Shown here: one piece after another, positions 35,966 to 45,113 of the stretch
Layout of the letters: each line of letters opens with the position of its first letter
How positions within the stretch are numbered: position 1 is the stretch's first letter
DNA from: Micromonospora antibiotica
Lineage (GTDB): Bacteria > Actinomycetota > Actinomycetes > Mycobacteriales > Micromonosporaceae
NCBI RefSeq assembly: GCF_017599305.1
Contig: NZ_JAGFWR010000002.1
Location: forward strand, 496,001-560,000
Direction: 5' to 3'
Length of the DNA: 64,000 nt
Translations under genes and position numbers: made by a program
Notes under the pieces: generated by a model
The model's database searches: none
The model's input: the letters and a program-made list of their open reading frames with translations, nothing else
Told to the model about the DNA's origin: nothing

Positions 35966-36745
35966 TCAGGTGACGGCGGTGACCACGACGACGGCCGCCC
36001 CGAGCGCGACGACGATCAGGGAGGCGACCACCCCGAGCAGGTCGGCGACCCGTGCCGGGACGGTGACGCCCAGGGCCGCGCCGATCGCGGCGAGGCCGGT
36101 CTGCCACAGCAGGGAGGCCAGCCCGGCAGCGACGACGAACACCCCGGGCCCCGTCCAACTGCCCGGCACGGCGTTCACCGTCCCGGCCAGGGCGAAGAAG
36201 TACACCAGGGTCAACGGGTTGACCGCAGTGAGGAGCACGAAGCGGACGTAGACCGGTCCGGCGGCGGTCCGGGCCGGACGCTCCCCACCGCCGCCGTTCC
36301 GCCCGGCACCGGTCCGGTCCCGCAGGGCTCCACCGGTGCCGTTCCGCCAGGCCTCGCCGGTGGCGTTCCGCTCGGCTCCGGTCCCGTCCCGCCGGGCTCC
36401 GCCGGTGACGTTCCGCTCGGCTCCGGCACCGGCGGGGCGTGCCGGGGCGCGGCGCAGGGTGACCAGTTGGTGGCAGCCCAGCCCGACGATCACCAACCCG
36501 GACAGATAGCGGGGGGCGTCGCCCCACGAGGCGATCACCGGCGCGAGCGCCGCCCCGGTCAGCAGCGCGCCGAGGCAGTAGAGGGTGTCGACGGTGGCGA
36601 CGCCGGAAGCGGCGGCCAGGCCACTGCGGTGGCCACGCAGCATCCCCTCCCGGACGATCAGCACCCCGATCGCCCCCAGGGGCATCGCCACACCCAGCCC
36701 GGCGGCGAACCCGGCGACCGCCAGGAACACGATTCCATCAACCAT
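35966..36745 (-). CDS. LysE/RhtB-family amino acid exporter with a repeat insertion
   Basis: 259 residues from the ATG at 36745. Hydrophobic segments typical of LysE: FLAVAGFAAGLGVAMPLGAI at the start with GVLIVREG, then LSGLVIVGLGCHQL, and after the loop VRFVLLTAVNPLTLVYFFAL and two more. The central loop is enlarged by about five copies of an 8-residue unit (ERNVTGGA, RRDGTGAE, ERNATGEA, WRNGTGGA), seen in DNA as 24-bp repeats. The divergent Lrp-type gene probably regulates it. Confidence 0.82.
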   Translation of the reverse strand: MVDGIVFLAVAGFAAGLGVAMPLGAIGVLIVREGMLRGHRSGLAAASGVATVDTLYCLGALLTGAALAPVIASWGDAPRYLSGLVIVGLGCHQLVTLRRAPARPAGAGAERNVTGGARRDGTGAERNATGEAWRNGTGGALRDRTGAGRNGGGGERPARTAAGPVYVRFVLLTAVNPLTLVYFFALAGTVNAVPGSWTGPGVFVVAAGLASLLWQTGLAAIGAALGVTVPARVADLLGVVASLIVVALGAAVVVVTAVT

Positions 36746-36777
36746 CCGCCGAGTCTGGGTCACCCCGACGGGTGCGC

Positions 36778-36812
36778 CCGACAAATGAGCGGTGCCGACG
36801 TACGATTGTCGG
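36778..36812. promoter_or_regulatory. Inverted repeat CCGACAA...TTGTCGG between lysE-like and lrp-like genes
   Basis: 7-bp arms at 36778-36784 and 36806-36812, 21 bases apart, in the 68-bp divergent gap and touching the Lrp start. Position and spacing suit an Lrp/AsnC dimer site controlling both genes. Confidence 0.5.
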
Positions 36813-36813
36813 T

Positions 36814-37260
36814 GTGGACCGGCTTGACGAGCAGATTCTCGGCATCCTCCAGGACAATGCGAGGTGTTCGTTCAGTGAGATCGGTCGACGGGTCGGCCTG
36901 AGCACGAACGCCACCGCCGCCCGGGTCCGCCGGCTGGAAGACGACGGCGTCATCCTCGGGTACACCGTCGTCACCGGCCACGACGCGCCGGAGCTCCGCG
37001 GCGGGTTGGAGGTGTTCATCGACGTACGCCTCGACGCCGGGACCGACTACGAGACGTTCGTCGATGCCATCGCCCCGATCGAGCAGATCGTCGACGCGGT
37101 GCACATGACCGGGCCGTACGACTATCTGCTGCGGGCCCGGCTACGGGACACCGCCGCCCTGGACGCGTTGCTGCGTCGGCTCAAGAAGAGCTGCGGCGTG
37201 GTGCAGACCCAGACGCGGGTCGCGCTGCGCCAACCCGCCCCGCAACCCCGCAACCGGTGA
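36814..37260 (+). CDS. Lrp/AsnC family regulator
   Basis: 148 residues, GTG at 36814. The helix-turn-helix is DNARCSFSEIGRRVGLSTNA with VRRLEDDGVILGYT; the RAM ligand domain follows (LEVFIDVRLDAG, VHMTGPYDYLLRARLRD). Such proteins sense amino acids; the divergent LysE-type exporter is the expected target. Confidence 0.9.
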   Translation: MDRLDEQILGILQDNARCSFSEIGRRVGLSTNATAARVRRLEDDGVILGYTVVTGHDAPELRGGLEVFIDVRLDAGTDYETFVDAIAPIEQIVDAVHMTGPYDYLLRARLRDTAALDALLRRLKKSCGVVQTQTRVALRQPAPQPRNR

Positions 37261-37320
37261 ACACCGCCCCCGGCACGACGAACCAACCACCCACGCCTGA
37301 CCGGCCCCCGGGTCCCCGTA

Positions 37321-37397
37321 CGTCGATCATGGAGTTGTGGGGCCCCGCATAAGTCGCATAAGGGGGCCCAACCCCCACCACAACTCCATGATCGACG
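37321..37397. terminator. Long intergenic inverted repeat with 20-bp perfect arms
   Basis: CGTCGATCATGGAGTTGTGG at 37321-37340 is matched exactly by its complement at 37378-37397. The 37-base centre holds a smaller GGGGCCC/GGGCCCC pairing, so the whole forms an extended cruciform or hairpin. It lies between the convergent lrp-like and mshC genes and probably ends both; its length suggests a REP-like intergenic element. Confidence 0.65.
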
Positions 37398-37492
37398 AGC
37401 CGGCCGGGGCCACGCGGAGTCCGGCCGGGGGGCGTGCCATCGTGGTCGGGGCGGGTGGGGGTGGGGTCCGGGTGGGGTCCGGGTGGGCGGGG

Positions 37493-38731
37493 TTAGAGGC
37501 GGATGCCGAGGAGGGCGTCGACGGTGGTGGCGAAGAGGGCGGGGGCCTGCGGGTCGTCGGTGGTGCCGGCCAGCGCCGCATCCGCCCAGCCGTCGGCCAG
37601 GGCGAGTGCGCCAGGGGTGTCCAGGTCGGCGCCGAGGCGCTCGCGTACCCCGGCGAGGAAGGCCGCGCCGGACGGTCCGGACGGCGCGGTAGCGGCCCGC
37701 CGCCAGCGGTCCAGCCGCTCCTGCGCGGCGGTCAGCACGTCGTCGGTCCAGGCCCGGTCGGTCCGGTAGTGCCCGGACATCAGGCCGAGCCGGACGGCCA
37801 TCGGATCCACCTGGTCGGCGCGCAGCCGGGAGACGAAGACCAGGTTGCCCTTGGACTTCGACATCTTCTCGCCGTCCAGGCCGATCATGCCGGCGTGCAC
37901 GTAGTGGTCGGCGAAGGGGGCGGTGCCGGTGAGCCGCTCCGCGTGCGCGGCGGAACACTCGTGGTGCGGGAAGATCAGGTCGTTGCCGCCACCCTGCACG
38001 TCGAGCCGGTCACCGAGCAGGTTGAGCGCGATCACGGTGCACTCGATGTGCCAGCCGGGCCGGCCGGGGCCCAGCTCACCGCCCGGCCAGGACGGCTCGC
38101 CGTCGCGGGCGCCGCGCCACAGCAACGGGTCGAGCGGGTCGCGTTTGCCGGCCCGTTCCGGGTCGCCACCGCGCTCGGGGAAGATCTCCAGCATCTGCTC
38201 CCGGGTCAGGTTCGACTCGTAGCCGAACGCGGGGGCGGCGGCGACGTCGAAGTAGACGTCACCGGTGCCGTCGTCGAGCCGGTAGGCGGCACCGCCCTTG
38301 AGCAACTCCTGCACCCGGTCGGCGATGTCCGGGATCGACTCGACCGCGCCGACGTAGTGCGCCGGCGGGATGATCCGCAACGCCTCCATGTCCTCGCGGA
38401 ACAACGCGGTCTCCCGCATCGCGAGGACCTTCCAGTCCTCCCCGTCACGCTCGGCGCGTTCCAGCAGCGGGTCGTCGATGTCGGTGACGTTCTGAACGTA
38501 CCGGACGGTCAGACCGGCGTCACGCCACATCCGCTGCACCAGATCAAAGGTGATCATGGTGGCGGCGTGCCCCAGGTGGGTGGCGTCGTACGGGGTGATG
38601 CCACAGACGTACATGGTGGCCGGGCCGGCAGGGCTGCTCGGGTGGACACCACGCCGCGCCGAGTCGTACAAGCTCAGTGGCCCGCCGTCGCCCGGCAGCC
38701 GTGGCACCTCGTGTCCCGCCCAAGACTCCAT
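37493..38731 (-). CDS. mshC: Mycothiol ligase: cysteine:GlcN-Ins ligase
   Basis: 412 residues. The class I synthetase motifs are clear: [14 protein letters not shown] (HIGH-like) and KMSKSKGN, with zinc Cys/His in [13 protein letters not shown] and HHECSAAH. It resembles CysRS but lacks the anticodon-binding tail, as MshC does. It joins Cys to glucosaminyl-inositol in mycothiol synthesis. The conserved neighbours (SCO1664, DUF3090 and phosphomutase genes) support the call. Confidence 0.95.
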   Translation of the reverse strand: MESWAGHEVPRLPGDGGPLSLYDSARRGVHPSSPAGPATMYVCGITPYDATHLGHAATMITFDLVQRMWRDAGLTVRYVQNVTDIDDPLLERAERDGEDWKVLAMRETALFREDMEALRIIPPAHYVGAVESIPDIADRVQELLKGGAAYRLDDGTGDVYFDVAAAPAFGYESNLTREQMLEIFPERGGDPERAGKRDPLDPLLWRGARDGEPSWPGGELGPGRPGWHIECTVIALNLLGDRLDVQGGGNDLIFPHHECSAAHAERLTGTAPFADHYVHAGMIGLDGEKMSKSKGNLVFVSRLRADQVDPMAVRLGLMSGHYRTDRAWTDDVLTAAQERLDRWRRAATAPSGPSGAAFLAGVRERLGADLDTPGALALADGWADAALAGTTDDPQAPALFATTVDALLGIRL

Positions 38732-38798
38732 GACCGTCAGCCTAACGAGCCGTCCCGCCGCCGGGCACGGTCGCCCGGGTGATCAACACGACAACGGC

Positions 38799-39614
38799 TC
38801 ACATGGGCGGCCAGGGCATCGCCGGCCACTCCTGCGGCGGCAACGGGAAACGACCGGTGTCCCGCAACCGCCCCACCCGGGCCCCCACCTCGGCGACCTC
38901 GCCGAGGGTCAGGTGCTCCGCCAACTCCTCACCCAACTCGCCGGCAAGCTGCCCGGCGAGGGCGTCGAGCACCTGCACCGCATCCGCCGGGAGCTGGCGG
39001 CCCGCCCACCCCCACAGAACGGTCCGCAGCTTGTCCTCGACGTGGAAGCAGACCCCGTGGTCCACCCCGTAGATCCGGTCGTCGGCACCCACCAGCACGT
39101 GGCCGCCCTTACGGTCGGCGTTGTTGAGCACCGCGTCGAGCACCGCCAGCCGGGCCAACCGGGGATCGTCCGCGTGGGCCAGGGCGTACGCCGCACCGTC
39201 GTCGTCGCGGGCGGCGGCCACCGGGAACCAGCGTGGCGGCACCGCCTCGGCCGGCACGAACCCGACCAACGGATCGGCGTCGTCCGGCTCGTCGATCCAC
39301 AGCTGGCACGACCCCGGCCCCAGCGGCCCGTCCCGCAGCACCGTCGGCGGGACCAGATCCCAGCCGGTGGCCCGGGAGACCAGGTAGGCGGAGACCTCCC
39401 GGCCGGCGAGGGTACCGTCGGGAAAATCCCAGAGCGGGCGCTCGCCGCGCACCGGCTTGTAGACGCAGCGGGCGGTCCGGCCGTCCAGGGTCAGGATCGC
39501 CCGCAGGGTGGTGTTGGAGGCGTCGACCAGCCGCCCCTCCAGCTCCAGTTCACCGTCGCACAGCAGCCGGAGCGCGGCGTCGGCGTCCTGACGCCGCACC
39601 TCCGACGAGGTCAC
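38799..39614 (-). CDS. SCO1664 family protein (kinase-like fold)
   Basis: 271 residues; GTG start overlapping the upstream stop (GTGA). The sequence ARCVYKPVRGERPLWDFPDG and the loop AVLNNADRKGGHVLVG with IYGVDHGVCFH look like a distant PI3/PI4-kinase-like catalytic core (Lys, HxDN-like and DxG-like positions). Conserved next to mshC in actinobacteria. Substrate unknown. Confidence 0.85.
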   Translation of the reverse strand: MTSSEVRRQDADAALRLLCDGELELEGRLVDASNTTLRAILTLDGRTARCVYKPVRGERPLWDFPDGTLAGREVSAYLVSRATGWDLVPPTVLRDGPLGPGSCQLWIDEPDDADPLVGFVPAEAVPPRWFPVAAARDDDGAAYALAHADDPRLARLAVLDAVLNNADRKGGHVLVGADDRIYGVDHGVCFHVEDKLRTVLWGWAGRQLPADAVQVLDALAGQLAGELGEELAEHLTLGEVAEVGARVGRLRDTGRFPLPPQEWPAMPWPPM

Positions 39615-40189
39615 CGGTGGTAGCCGTTGTGCCGGGGGCAGAGGTGCCCGGCCGGGTCGAGCGGCTGCCCGCACAGCGGGCAGGGCGGACGGCCGGCGTT
39701 GACCACCCGGCGGGCCCGTTCGATGAACTCGCGGGTCGCCTCGGGGGTCAGCCGCACCCGCAGCCGGTCGAGGTCCTCGTCCGGTTCCTCGTCGTCGTCC
39801 TCGTCGGCCTCGTCGTCGTCGCCCAACTCGACCTCGGCCTCCCCCTCACCGGCGGCGATCGCCTCGATCACCACGGTGGCGGAGTCCACGTCGAAGGCCA
39901 ACCCGAGGGTGCCGACCCGGAACTCCTCGTCGACCGGGTTGTCCAACGGGTCGTTGTCACCGACGGCCACGGGCGCCTCCGGCAACTCGACACCGAACCG
40001 GCGCTGCGCCTCGGAGAGGAGCTCCTCCAGCTTTTCGGCGAGCAGGGAGACCTGCACCTTCTCCAGCGCGACGCTGACCAGCCGACCGCCACCGCGGGCC
40101 TGGAGGAAGAACGTGCGCTCCCCCGGCGGCCCGACGGTCCCGGCGACGAACCGCTCCGGCGGCTCGAAGGCGTGCACCTGGTGGGTCAT
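39611..40189 (-). CDS. DUF3090 family protein
   Basis: 192 residues from the ATG at 40189. The N-terminal part matches DUF3090 (FVAGTVGPPGERTFFLQARG, SVALEKVQVSLLAEKLEEL), with an acidic stretch (DDDEADEDDDEEPDED) and a C-terminal zinc ribbon CPLCGQPLDPAGHLCPRHNG. Conserved and coupled with the SCO1664-type gene; role unknown. Confidence 0.9.
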   Translation of the reverse strand: MTHQVHAFEPPERFVAGTVGPPGERTFFLQARGGGRLVSVALEKVQVSLLAEKLEELLSEAQRRFGVELPEAPVAVGDNDPLDNPVDEEFRVGTLGLAFDVDSATVVIEAIAAGEGEAEVELGDDDEADEDDDEEPDEDLDRLRVRLTPEATREFIERARRVVNAGRPPCPLCGQPLDPAGHLCPRHNGYHR

Positions 40190-40293
40190 ACCCACGACCC
40201 TATCCGGAGCGTGGAACGGTCGCGCAAGGCACCGACGCCGAATCAGCCGAGGGCGAAACGGCGCGACCCGGGTGCGACGTCGGACGGCCCGGC

Positions 40294-40998
40294 TCAGCCG
40301 GCGGTCCCCGCACCCCCGCCGACGGCCGCGTCGGAGTCGGCCGGTCGGGTCGCCCGACGCCGCCGCCGGGCCGGTGGCGGCACCAGTGCGGCCAGGTCAC
40401 CGCCGGTGTCGTTGAGCCGGACCAGGAACGGCCGTAGCGAGGTGTAGCGGATCGCGGTGACCGAGGCCGGGTCGGCGACGATGCGTTGGAACAGGTCCAG
40501 GTGCACCCCGAGGGCGTCGGCCACGATGGCCTTGATCACATCGCCGTGACTGCACGCCAGCCAGACCGCCTCCGGACCGTGCTCGGCGGTGACCCGGGCG
40601 TCCCACGCCCGCACCGCGGCGACCGCGCGCGCGGACATCTGCGCCATCGACTCCCCGTCGGGGAAGACGGCCGCGCTGGGATGCTGCTGCACCACCGGCC
40701 AGAGCTTCTCCTTGGCGAGCTTCTTCAACGGCTGCCCCTCCCAGGCGCCGTAGCCGCACTCGATCAGCCCCTCCTCGACCACCGGCGCGGCCTGCGGGAG
40801 CGCCAGGTCGAGGGTCTGCCGGCAGCGGATCAGCGGACTGGTGACCACCGCCGCCAACGGCAGGCCACGAAGCCGCTCGCCGACCGCGGCCGACTGGGCC
40901 CGCCCGGTGTCGTCCAGCTCGACCGGCTGCCGGCCGGCCAGCCCGCCGTCGGCGTTCGCGGTCGTCCGGCCGTGTCGCAGAAGCAGAAGGGTCGCCAC
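40294..40998 (-). CDS. Histidine phosphatase/phosphomutase, MSMEG_4193 family
   Basis: 234 residues. The phosphoglycerate mutase-like motif LLLLRHGRTTAN opens the protein (His nucleophile), with TSPLIRCRQTLDLAL, ECGYGAWEGQPL and CSHGDVIKA completing the active site. The disordered Arg/Ala tail is non-conserved. Part of the mshC neighbourhood. Substrate not known. Confidence 0.9.
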   Translation of the reverse strand: MATLLLLRHGRTTANADGGLAGRQPVELDDTGRAQSAAVGERLRGLPLAAVVTSPLIRCRQTLDLALPQAAPVVEEGLIECGYGAWEGQPLKKLAKEKLWPVVQQHPSAAVFPDGESMAQMSARAVAAVRAWDARVTAEHGPEAVWLACSHGDVIKAIVADALGVHLDLFQRIVADPASVTAIRYTSLRPFLVRLNDTGGDLAALVPPPARRRRRATRPADSDAAVGGGAGTAG

Positions 40999-41026
40999 GC
41001 CCCCACCCTAGGGGCAGGTGGCACGG

Positions 41027-41067
41027 CGACGGCCCCCGACACCGGCTGGTGGTGTCGGGGGCCGTCG
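41027..41067. terminator. Very strong hairpin downstream of uppP
   Basis: 17-bp perfect stem CGACGGCCCCCGACACC with its complement and a 7-base loop, between the uppP stop and the phosphatase start on the same strand. It should separate the two transcription units. Confidence 0.8.
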
Positions 41068-41089
41068 GGTCCGTCGGGCCGGCGTCGGG

Positions 41090-41926
41090 TCAGGTGGCGC
41101 TGATCGTGCCGGTGAGCAGCAGCGCCAGTACCAGGGTGCCGAGCGCCACCCGGTAGAGGACGAAGACGTAGAGGGTGTGGTGCGCCACATAGCGCAGCAG
41201 CCAGGCGATGGCCGCGTAGCCGATGCCGAAGGCGATGATCGTGGCGACCACCATCTGCGCCACCGAGGGCACCGAGGTGCCCGGCGCGGCCGGCTCGAAG
41301 ACGTCCCCGACGCTGAAGATGCCGGACATCACCACCGCCGGGATGGCCAGCAGGAACGAGTACCGGGCGGCGGCCTCCCGGGTCAGGTTGAGCAGCAGGC
41401 CGGCGGTGAGCGTGCCGCCGGAGCGGGACACCCCGGGGACCAGCGCCATGGCCTGGGCGAAGCCCATCACGATGCCGTCGCGCATCCGGAAGTTCGCCAG
41501 GGTACGGGTCTGCCGGCCCCAGTACTCGGCGAAGGCCAGCACGAAGGCGAAGACGATCAACGTGGTGGAGACCACCCACAGGTTGCGCCCGGCGGTGCGG
41601 ATCTGGTCCTTGAACAGGAAGCCGAACAGCCCGATCGGGATCGAGCCGACGATCACGTACCAGCCCATCCGGTAGTCGAGGCTGGAGCGGACCGAGGTGT
41701 CCCGGATGCCGACCAGCCAGGTCCGGGTGATCCGCCAGATGTCCTTGGCGAAGTAGATGAGCACGGCCGCCTCGGTGCCCAGCTGGGTCACCGCGGTGAA
41801 GGACGCGCCCGCGTCCCGGTCGAAGAAGATCGCCGAGGTGATCCGCAGATGCCCCGACGAACTCACCGGAAGAAACTCGGTGAGCCCCTGGACGATGCCC
41901 AGGACGATGGCCTCGACCCAGGTCAC
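41090..41926 (-). CDS. uppP: Undecaprenyl-diphosphate phosphatase
   Basis: 278 residues, GTG start overlapping the LLM stop. The family signature is present: [20 protein letters not shown] at residues about 10-29 and [20 protein letters not shown] further on, with about eight membrane helices. It recycles the lipid carrier of cell-wall synthesis at the outer face of the membrane. Confidence 0.95.
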   Translation of the reverse strand: MTWVEAIVLGIVQGLTEFLPVSSSGHLRITSAIFFDRDAGASFTAVTQLGTEAAVLIYFAKDIWRITRTWLVGIRDTSVRSSLDYRMGWYVIVGSIPIGLFGFLFKDQIRTAGRNLWVVSTTLIVFAFVLAFAEYWGRQTRTLANFRMRDGIVMGFAQAMALVPGVSRSGGTLTAGLLLNLTREAAARYSFLLAIPAVVMSGIFSVGDVFEPAAPGTSVPSVAQMVVATIIAFGIGYAAIAWLLRYVAHHTLYVFVLYRVALGTLVLALLLTGTISAT

Positions 41927-42975
41927 TCGCCGACTCCCGAGAGGTCGAGGGCCTCGGCGACGGTACGCAGGGTCTGCACGCCGCTGTCCCGGTCGGCCAC
42001 GAACAGGGTGACCGACAGGGTGGTCACCCCGGCGGCCGCGTACTCCCGCATCCGCTCGGCGATGCGTTCCTTCGGGCCGAGCAGCGAGGTGCGGTCGATG
42101 AACTCCATCGGCACCGCCGCCGCCGCGTCCCGCTGCTGCCGGGCCAGGTAGAGATCCTGGACCTGCCGGGCGGCGTCGCCGTAGCCCATCCGGGTGGCCA
42201 GCTGGTTGTAGAAGTTCTGCTGCCGGCTGCCCATCCCGCCGACGTAGAGGGCGGCGTACCAGCGGACCAGCTCGGCGCAGGAGGCCACGTCGTCGCCGAC
42301 CACCACCGGCACCGACGGCACCACGTCGAAGCCGGCCAGCTCCCTGCCCGCCTTCGCCCGTCCGGCCCGCACCGAGGCGAGCTGCTCCTCGGCGAACTCG
42401 GGGGCGTAGAAGACCGCCAGCCAGCCGTCGGCGATCTCACCGGCCAGTTCCAGGTTCTTGGGGCCGACGGCGGCCAGGTAGATCGGGATGTGCTCGCGTG
42501 GCGGGTGGAAACCCAGCCGCAGCGCCTTGCCGGGGCCGTCGGGTAGCGGCAGCGTGTAGTGCTCACCGGCGTAGGCGACCTCCTTGCGGGCCACCGCCAG
42601 CTTCACGATGTCGACGTACTCGCGGGTGCGGGCGAGCGGCTTGGCGAACCGGACGCCGTGCCAGCCCTCGGAGACCTGCGGGCCGGAGACGCCCAGGCCG
42701 AGCCGGAACCGGCCGCCGGAGAGGGCGTCGATGGTCGCCGCGGTCATCGCGGTCATCGCCGGGGTACGGGCGGGGATCTGCATCACCGCGCTACCCACGT
42801 CGATCCGCTGGGTCTGGCCGGCCATCCAGGCCAGCATGCTCGGGGAGTCCGAACCGTACGCCTCCGCCGCCCACACCACCGAGTAGCCGAGGCGGTCCGC
42901 TTCCTGGGCGAGCGCCAGGTGGTCCGCCGGCGTGCTCCACGCTGTCTGATATCCGAGGCTGAGCCCGAGTCGCAC
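41923..42975 (-). CDS. LLM class F420-dependent oxidoreductase
   Basis: 350 residues. Luciferase-like TIM barrel: [68 protein letters not shown] and [20 protein letters not shown] are the family motifs. It is translationally coupled to uppP. Use of F420 is inferred from family and organism. Confidence 0.9.
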   Translation of the reverse strand: MRLGLSLGYQTAWSTPADHLALAQEADRLGYSVVWAAEAYGSDSPSMLAWMAGQTQRIDVGSAVMQIPARTPAMTAMTAATIDALSGGRFRLGLGVSGPQVSEGWHGVRFAKPLARTREYVDIVKLAVARKEVAYAGEHYTLPLPDGPGKALRLGFHPPREHIPIYLAAVGPKNLELAGEIADGWLAVFYAPEFAEEQLASVRAGRAKAGRELAGFDVVPSVPVVVGDDVASCAELVRWYAALYVGGMGSRQQNFYNQLATRMGYGDAARQVQDLYLARQQRDAAAAVPMEFIDRTSLLGPKERIAERMREYAAAGVTTLSVTLFVADRDSGVQTLRTVAEALDLSGVGE

Positions 42976-43376
42976 TGATCCTCCCCATCCCGCACCACAG
43001 GTCGCATCAGGTTACGCAATGCCATGGGTCCCGCCGGAGACCGGCTCACCCCCGGGCACCGCGTCCGCCGACACCGGCGGGCCGAGCCGGTCGGGCCGAG
43101 CCGGTCGCGGGTACGCCGACGTCGGCCGGTGCGGGACGGGCGGTGACGGCCGGGCGGTCGGGTCGGCCGGGCGGTCGGGTCGGCCGGGTGGCGACGGGCG
43201 GCCCACGTCGGACGGGCACGGCGGGTGGGTGGGGTCGACAACCAGCGACCGGATCGGCGCATCGGGTGCACAACGCGACACCGGGGGCGGCGGTGACGGT
43301 CGGATCGGCGACCCGACAGGCAGAGATGCCGGGAGCAAGGATATCGGTTGCGCCGGGTTCGAAATAAGGTTCACCC
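42976..43376. other. Intergenic region with 17-bp tandem repeat
   Basis: About 400 bases between the divergent LLM and aldo/keto reductase genes. No convincing gene. CGGGCGGTCGGGTCGGC is present twice in tandem at 43151-43184 with a third partial copy, in a low-complexity GC-rich stretch. The last 50 bases before the reductase (AAGGATATCGG and AATAAGGTT region) are AT-richer and probably hold its promoter. Confidence 0.5.
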
Positions 43377-44348
43377 ATGCAACAGCGACCGCTCGGCCGA
43401 AGCGGGCTGGCGGTTTCCCGGCTCGCGCTCGGCACCATGACCTGGGGCCGGGACACCGACGCCGACGACGCGGCGGCCCAGCTGAAGAGTTTCCTCGACG
43501 CGGGCGGCAACCTGGTCGACACCGCCGACGTGTTCGCCGACGGGGACGCCGAGTCGGTGCTCGGCTCGCTGCTGGGCACCCTGGTCCCCCGCGAGGACGT
43601 GCTGATCGCCACCAAGGCGGGTCTGCGGCCGGGCAGCGGCCGACGGCGCGACGGCTCCCGGGGGCACCTGCTGCGGACGCTGGACGGCTCGCTGCGCCGG
43701 CTCGGCACCGACCACGTCGACCTGTGGCAGGTGCACGGCTACGACCCGGACACCCCGCTGGAGGAGACCCTCGCCGCGTTGGACCACGCGGTGGCTTCCG
43801 GCCGGGTCCGCTACGTCGGGGTGTCGAACTTCTCCGGCTGGCAGACCGCGCGCGCCGCCGCCTGGCAGGCCGCCTGGCCGGGGCGGGCCCCGGTGGTCGC
43901 CACCCAGATGGAGTACTCACTGCTGGAGCGGGGGGTGGAGCGGGAGGTGCTGCCGGCCTGCGCCGCGCTGGGCCTGGGCGTGCTGCCGTGGTCGCCGCTG
44001 GGGCGGGGGGTGCTGACCGGCAAGTACCGCAACGGCCGCCCGGCGGACTCCCGGGCCGCCTCGGCGCACTTCGAGCCGTTCGTCGCCACCTACCTGGAGC
44101 CGCGCTGCTCCAGCATCGTCGAGGCGGTGAGCATCGCCGCGGGCGGGCTGGGCGTGTCGCCGCTGGAGGTGGCGCTGGCCTGGATCCGGGACCGGCCGGG
44201 GGTGACCGCGCCGATCCTCGGTGCCCGCACGGTCGGCCAGCTGCTCGGCGCGTTGCAGGTGGAACGGATGACCCTGCCGGAGGAGATCACCACGGCCCTG
44301 GACGACGTGTCCGCCGTGCCGGCCGGCTACCCGGAACGCGAGGGCTGA
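43377..44348 (+). CDS. Aldo/keto reductase
   Basis: 323 residues. The barrel motifs are RLALGTMTWG, NLVDTADVFADGDAES (catalytic Asp; the usual Tyr of DTAxxYG is replaced by Phe), IATKAGLRPG (Lys), WQVHGYDPDTPLEETL, and the NADP-binding GAPILGARTVGQL-like TAPILGARTVGQLLGAL. The Tyr to Phe change may affect catalysis. Substrate unknown. Confidence 0.88.
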   Translation: MQQRPLGRSGLAVSRLALGTMTWGRDTDADDAAAQLKSFLDAGGNLVDTADVFADGDAESVLGSLLGTLVPREDVLIATKAGLRPGSGRRRDGSRGHLLRTLDGSLRRLGTDHVDLWQVHGYDPDTPLEETLAALDHAVASGRVRYVGVSNFSGWQTARAAAWQAAWPGRAPVVATQMEYSLLERGVEREVLPACAALGLGVLPWSPLGRGVLTGKYRNGRPADSRAASAHFEPFVATYLEPRCSSIVEAVSIAAGGLGVSPLEVALAWIRDRPGVTAPILGARTVGQLLGALQVERMTLPEEITTALDDVSAVPAGYPEREG

Positions 44349-44835
44349 CCCGCCCGTACCGGAGCGGGCGCTGACCCGGACCGTCCCGGTGCCGGAACGC
44401 AGAAGGCTGACCCCGGCCCGCTACCGGACGCCGGTGGGGCCGTCGCCGTGCCCCGACGGTGTCGGCCCGTGCTCGCCCGCCCACGCGAGGCGGTGCCGGA
44501 GGTGACCCTGCTGCCGCCCGGCCGGTCGGTTGCCGTGCCCGCAGCGGGCCGACGGTGTGGCAGTCGGGCCGCAGCACGCCCCGGCGGCGACCCCGCACAA
44601 GGTAGCGGAACGCCCCAAAAGCGCACCGGAGCGCGTCAATTCCGCCGATCATCCTTTACCAACTGTCACACCCCCATAATTCGATCCACCCGCTGGTGTG
44701 TGTTCCGCCCGAATAGGCGGGCTTCGACGCCCCTGGCGCGCTTTTGGCCCAGCTCTTTTTCGTCCGTTTTCCGGTGGCCCTGCCCGAAAAGGGATTACCC
44801 CCCTCGCGGGCCACCTGATCCGGCTGCCGAAAACA
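44349..44835. other. Intergenic region before the peptide operon
   Basis: About 490 bases with no convincing gene. From 44640 on the GC content drops sharply and T-runs appear (CTTTTGGCCCAGCTCTTTTT), unlike the adjacent chromosome, suggesting regulatory DNA or insertion scars in front of the peptide operon. Confidence 0.5.
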
Positions 44836-44864
44836 TTGTGGCGAACCAATGGCGGTGCTCTAAT
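44836..44864 (+). promoter_or_regulatory. Candidate promoter of the peptide operon
   Basis: TTGTGG (44836-44841) and TCTAAT (44859-44864) are spaced by 17 bases, 57 bases before the precursor start, in an AT-richer patch. Good fit to a housekeeping-type promoter. Confidence 0.5.
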
Positions 44865-44920
44865 GATTGCGGCGCGAGCGACCCCCGCCGCGCCGTTTCT
44901 CCCATTTCGTTGGAGGACCC

Positions 44921-45043
44921 GTGGACCGTAAGACCGACGTCAAGCGCAAGCCCGCCAAGGTCGTCGTGCGCAAGCTCGAGCGGCTCGAGACCACCGTCGC
45001 CATCATCAGCGAGCCGGGCTGCCGCAACGACGTCTGCGGCTGA
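44921..45043 (+). CDS. Candidate RiPP precursor peptide, 40 residues
   Basis: GTG start with GGAGG five bases before it. The peptide is a Lys/Arg-rich leader (MDRKTDVKRKPAKVVVRKLE) followed by RLETTVAIIS and a short C-terminal part EPGCRNDVCG with two Cys and a terminal Gly. A strong hairpin and then an E1-like enzyme with a peptide-binding domain follow. The leader/core division is typical of ribosomally made, modified peptides. Likely core: the last 8-10 residues. Product unknown. Confidence 0.75.
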   Translation: MDRKTDVKRKPAKVVVRKLERLETTVAIISEPGCRNDVCG

Positions 45044-45056
45044 CCCACCCCGTTTC

Positions 45057-45086
45057 GGCCGGGGCGCGGCGTGCCGCGCCCCGGCC
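45057..45086 (+). terminator. Attenuating hairpin between precursor and enzyme genes
   Basis: Perfect 12-14-bp GC stem (GGCCGGGGCGCGGC with its complement) 13 bases after the precursor stop and before the E1 gene's ribosome site. No T-run. It would let much more precursor mRNA than enzyme mRNA be made or protect the precursor message. Confidence 0.65.
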
Positions 45087-45113
45087 GGCCATCTTCCAGG
45101 AGGTCTTCGCCCG

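Noticed and set aside
33780..36527. Long minus-strand frame of 915 codons across PAC2 and the GntR gene
   Set aside because: Same reason: PAC2 and UTRA-GntR on the plus strand explain the sequence.
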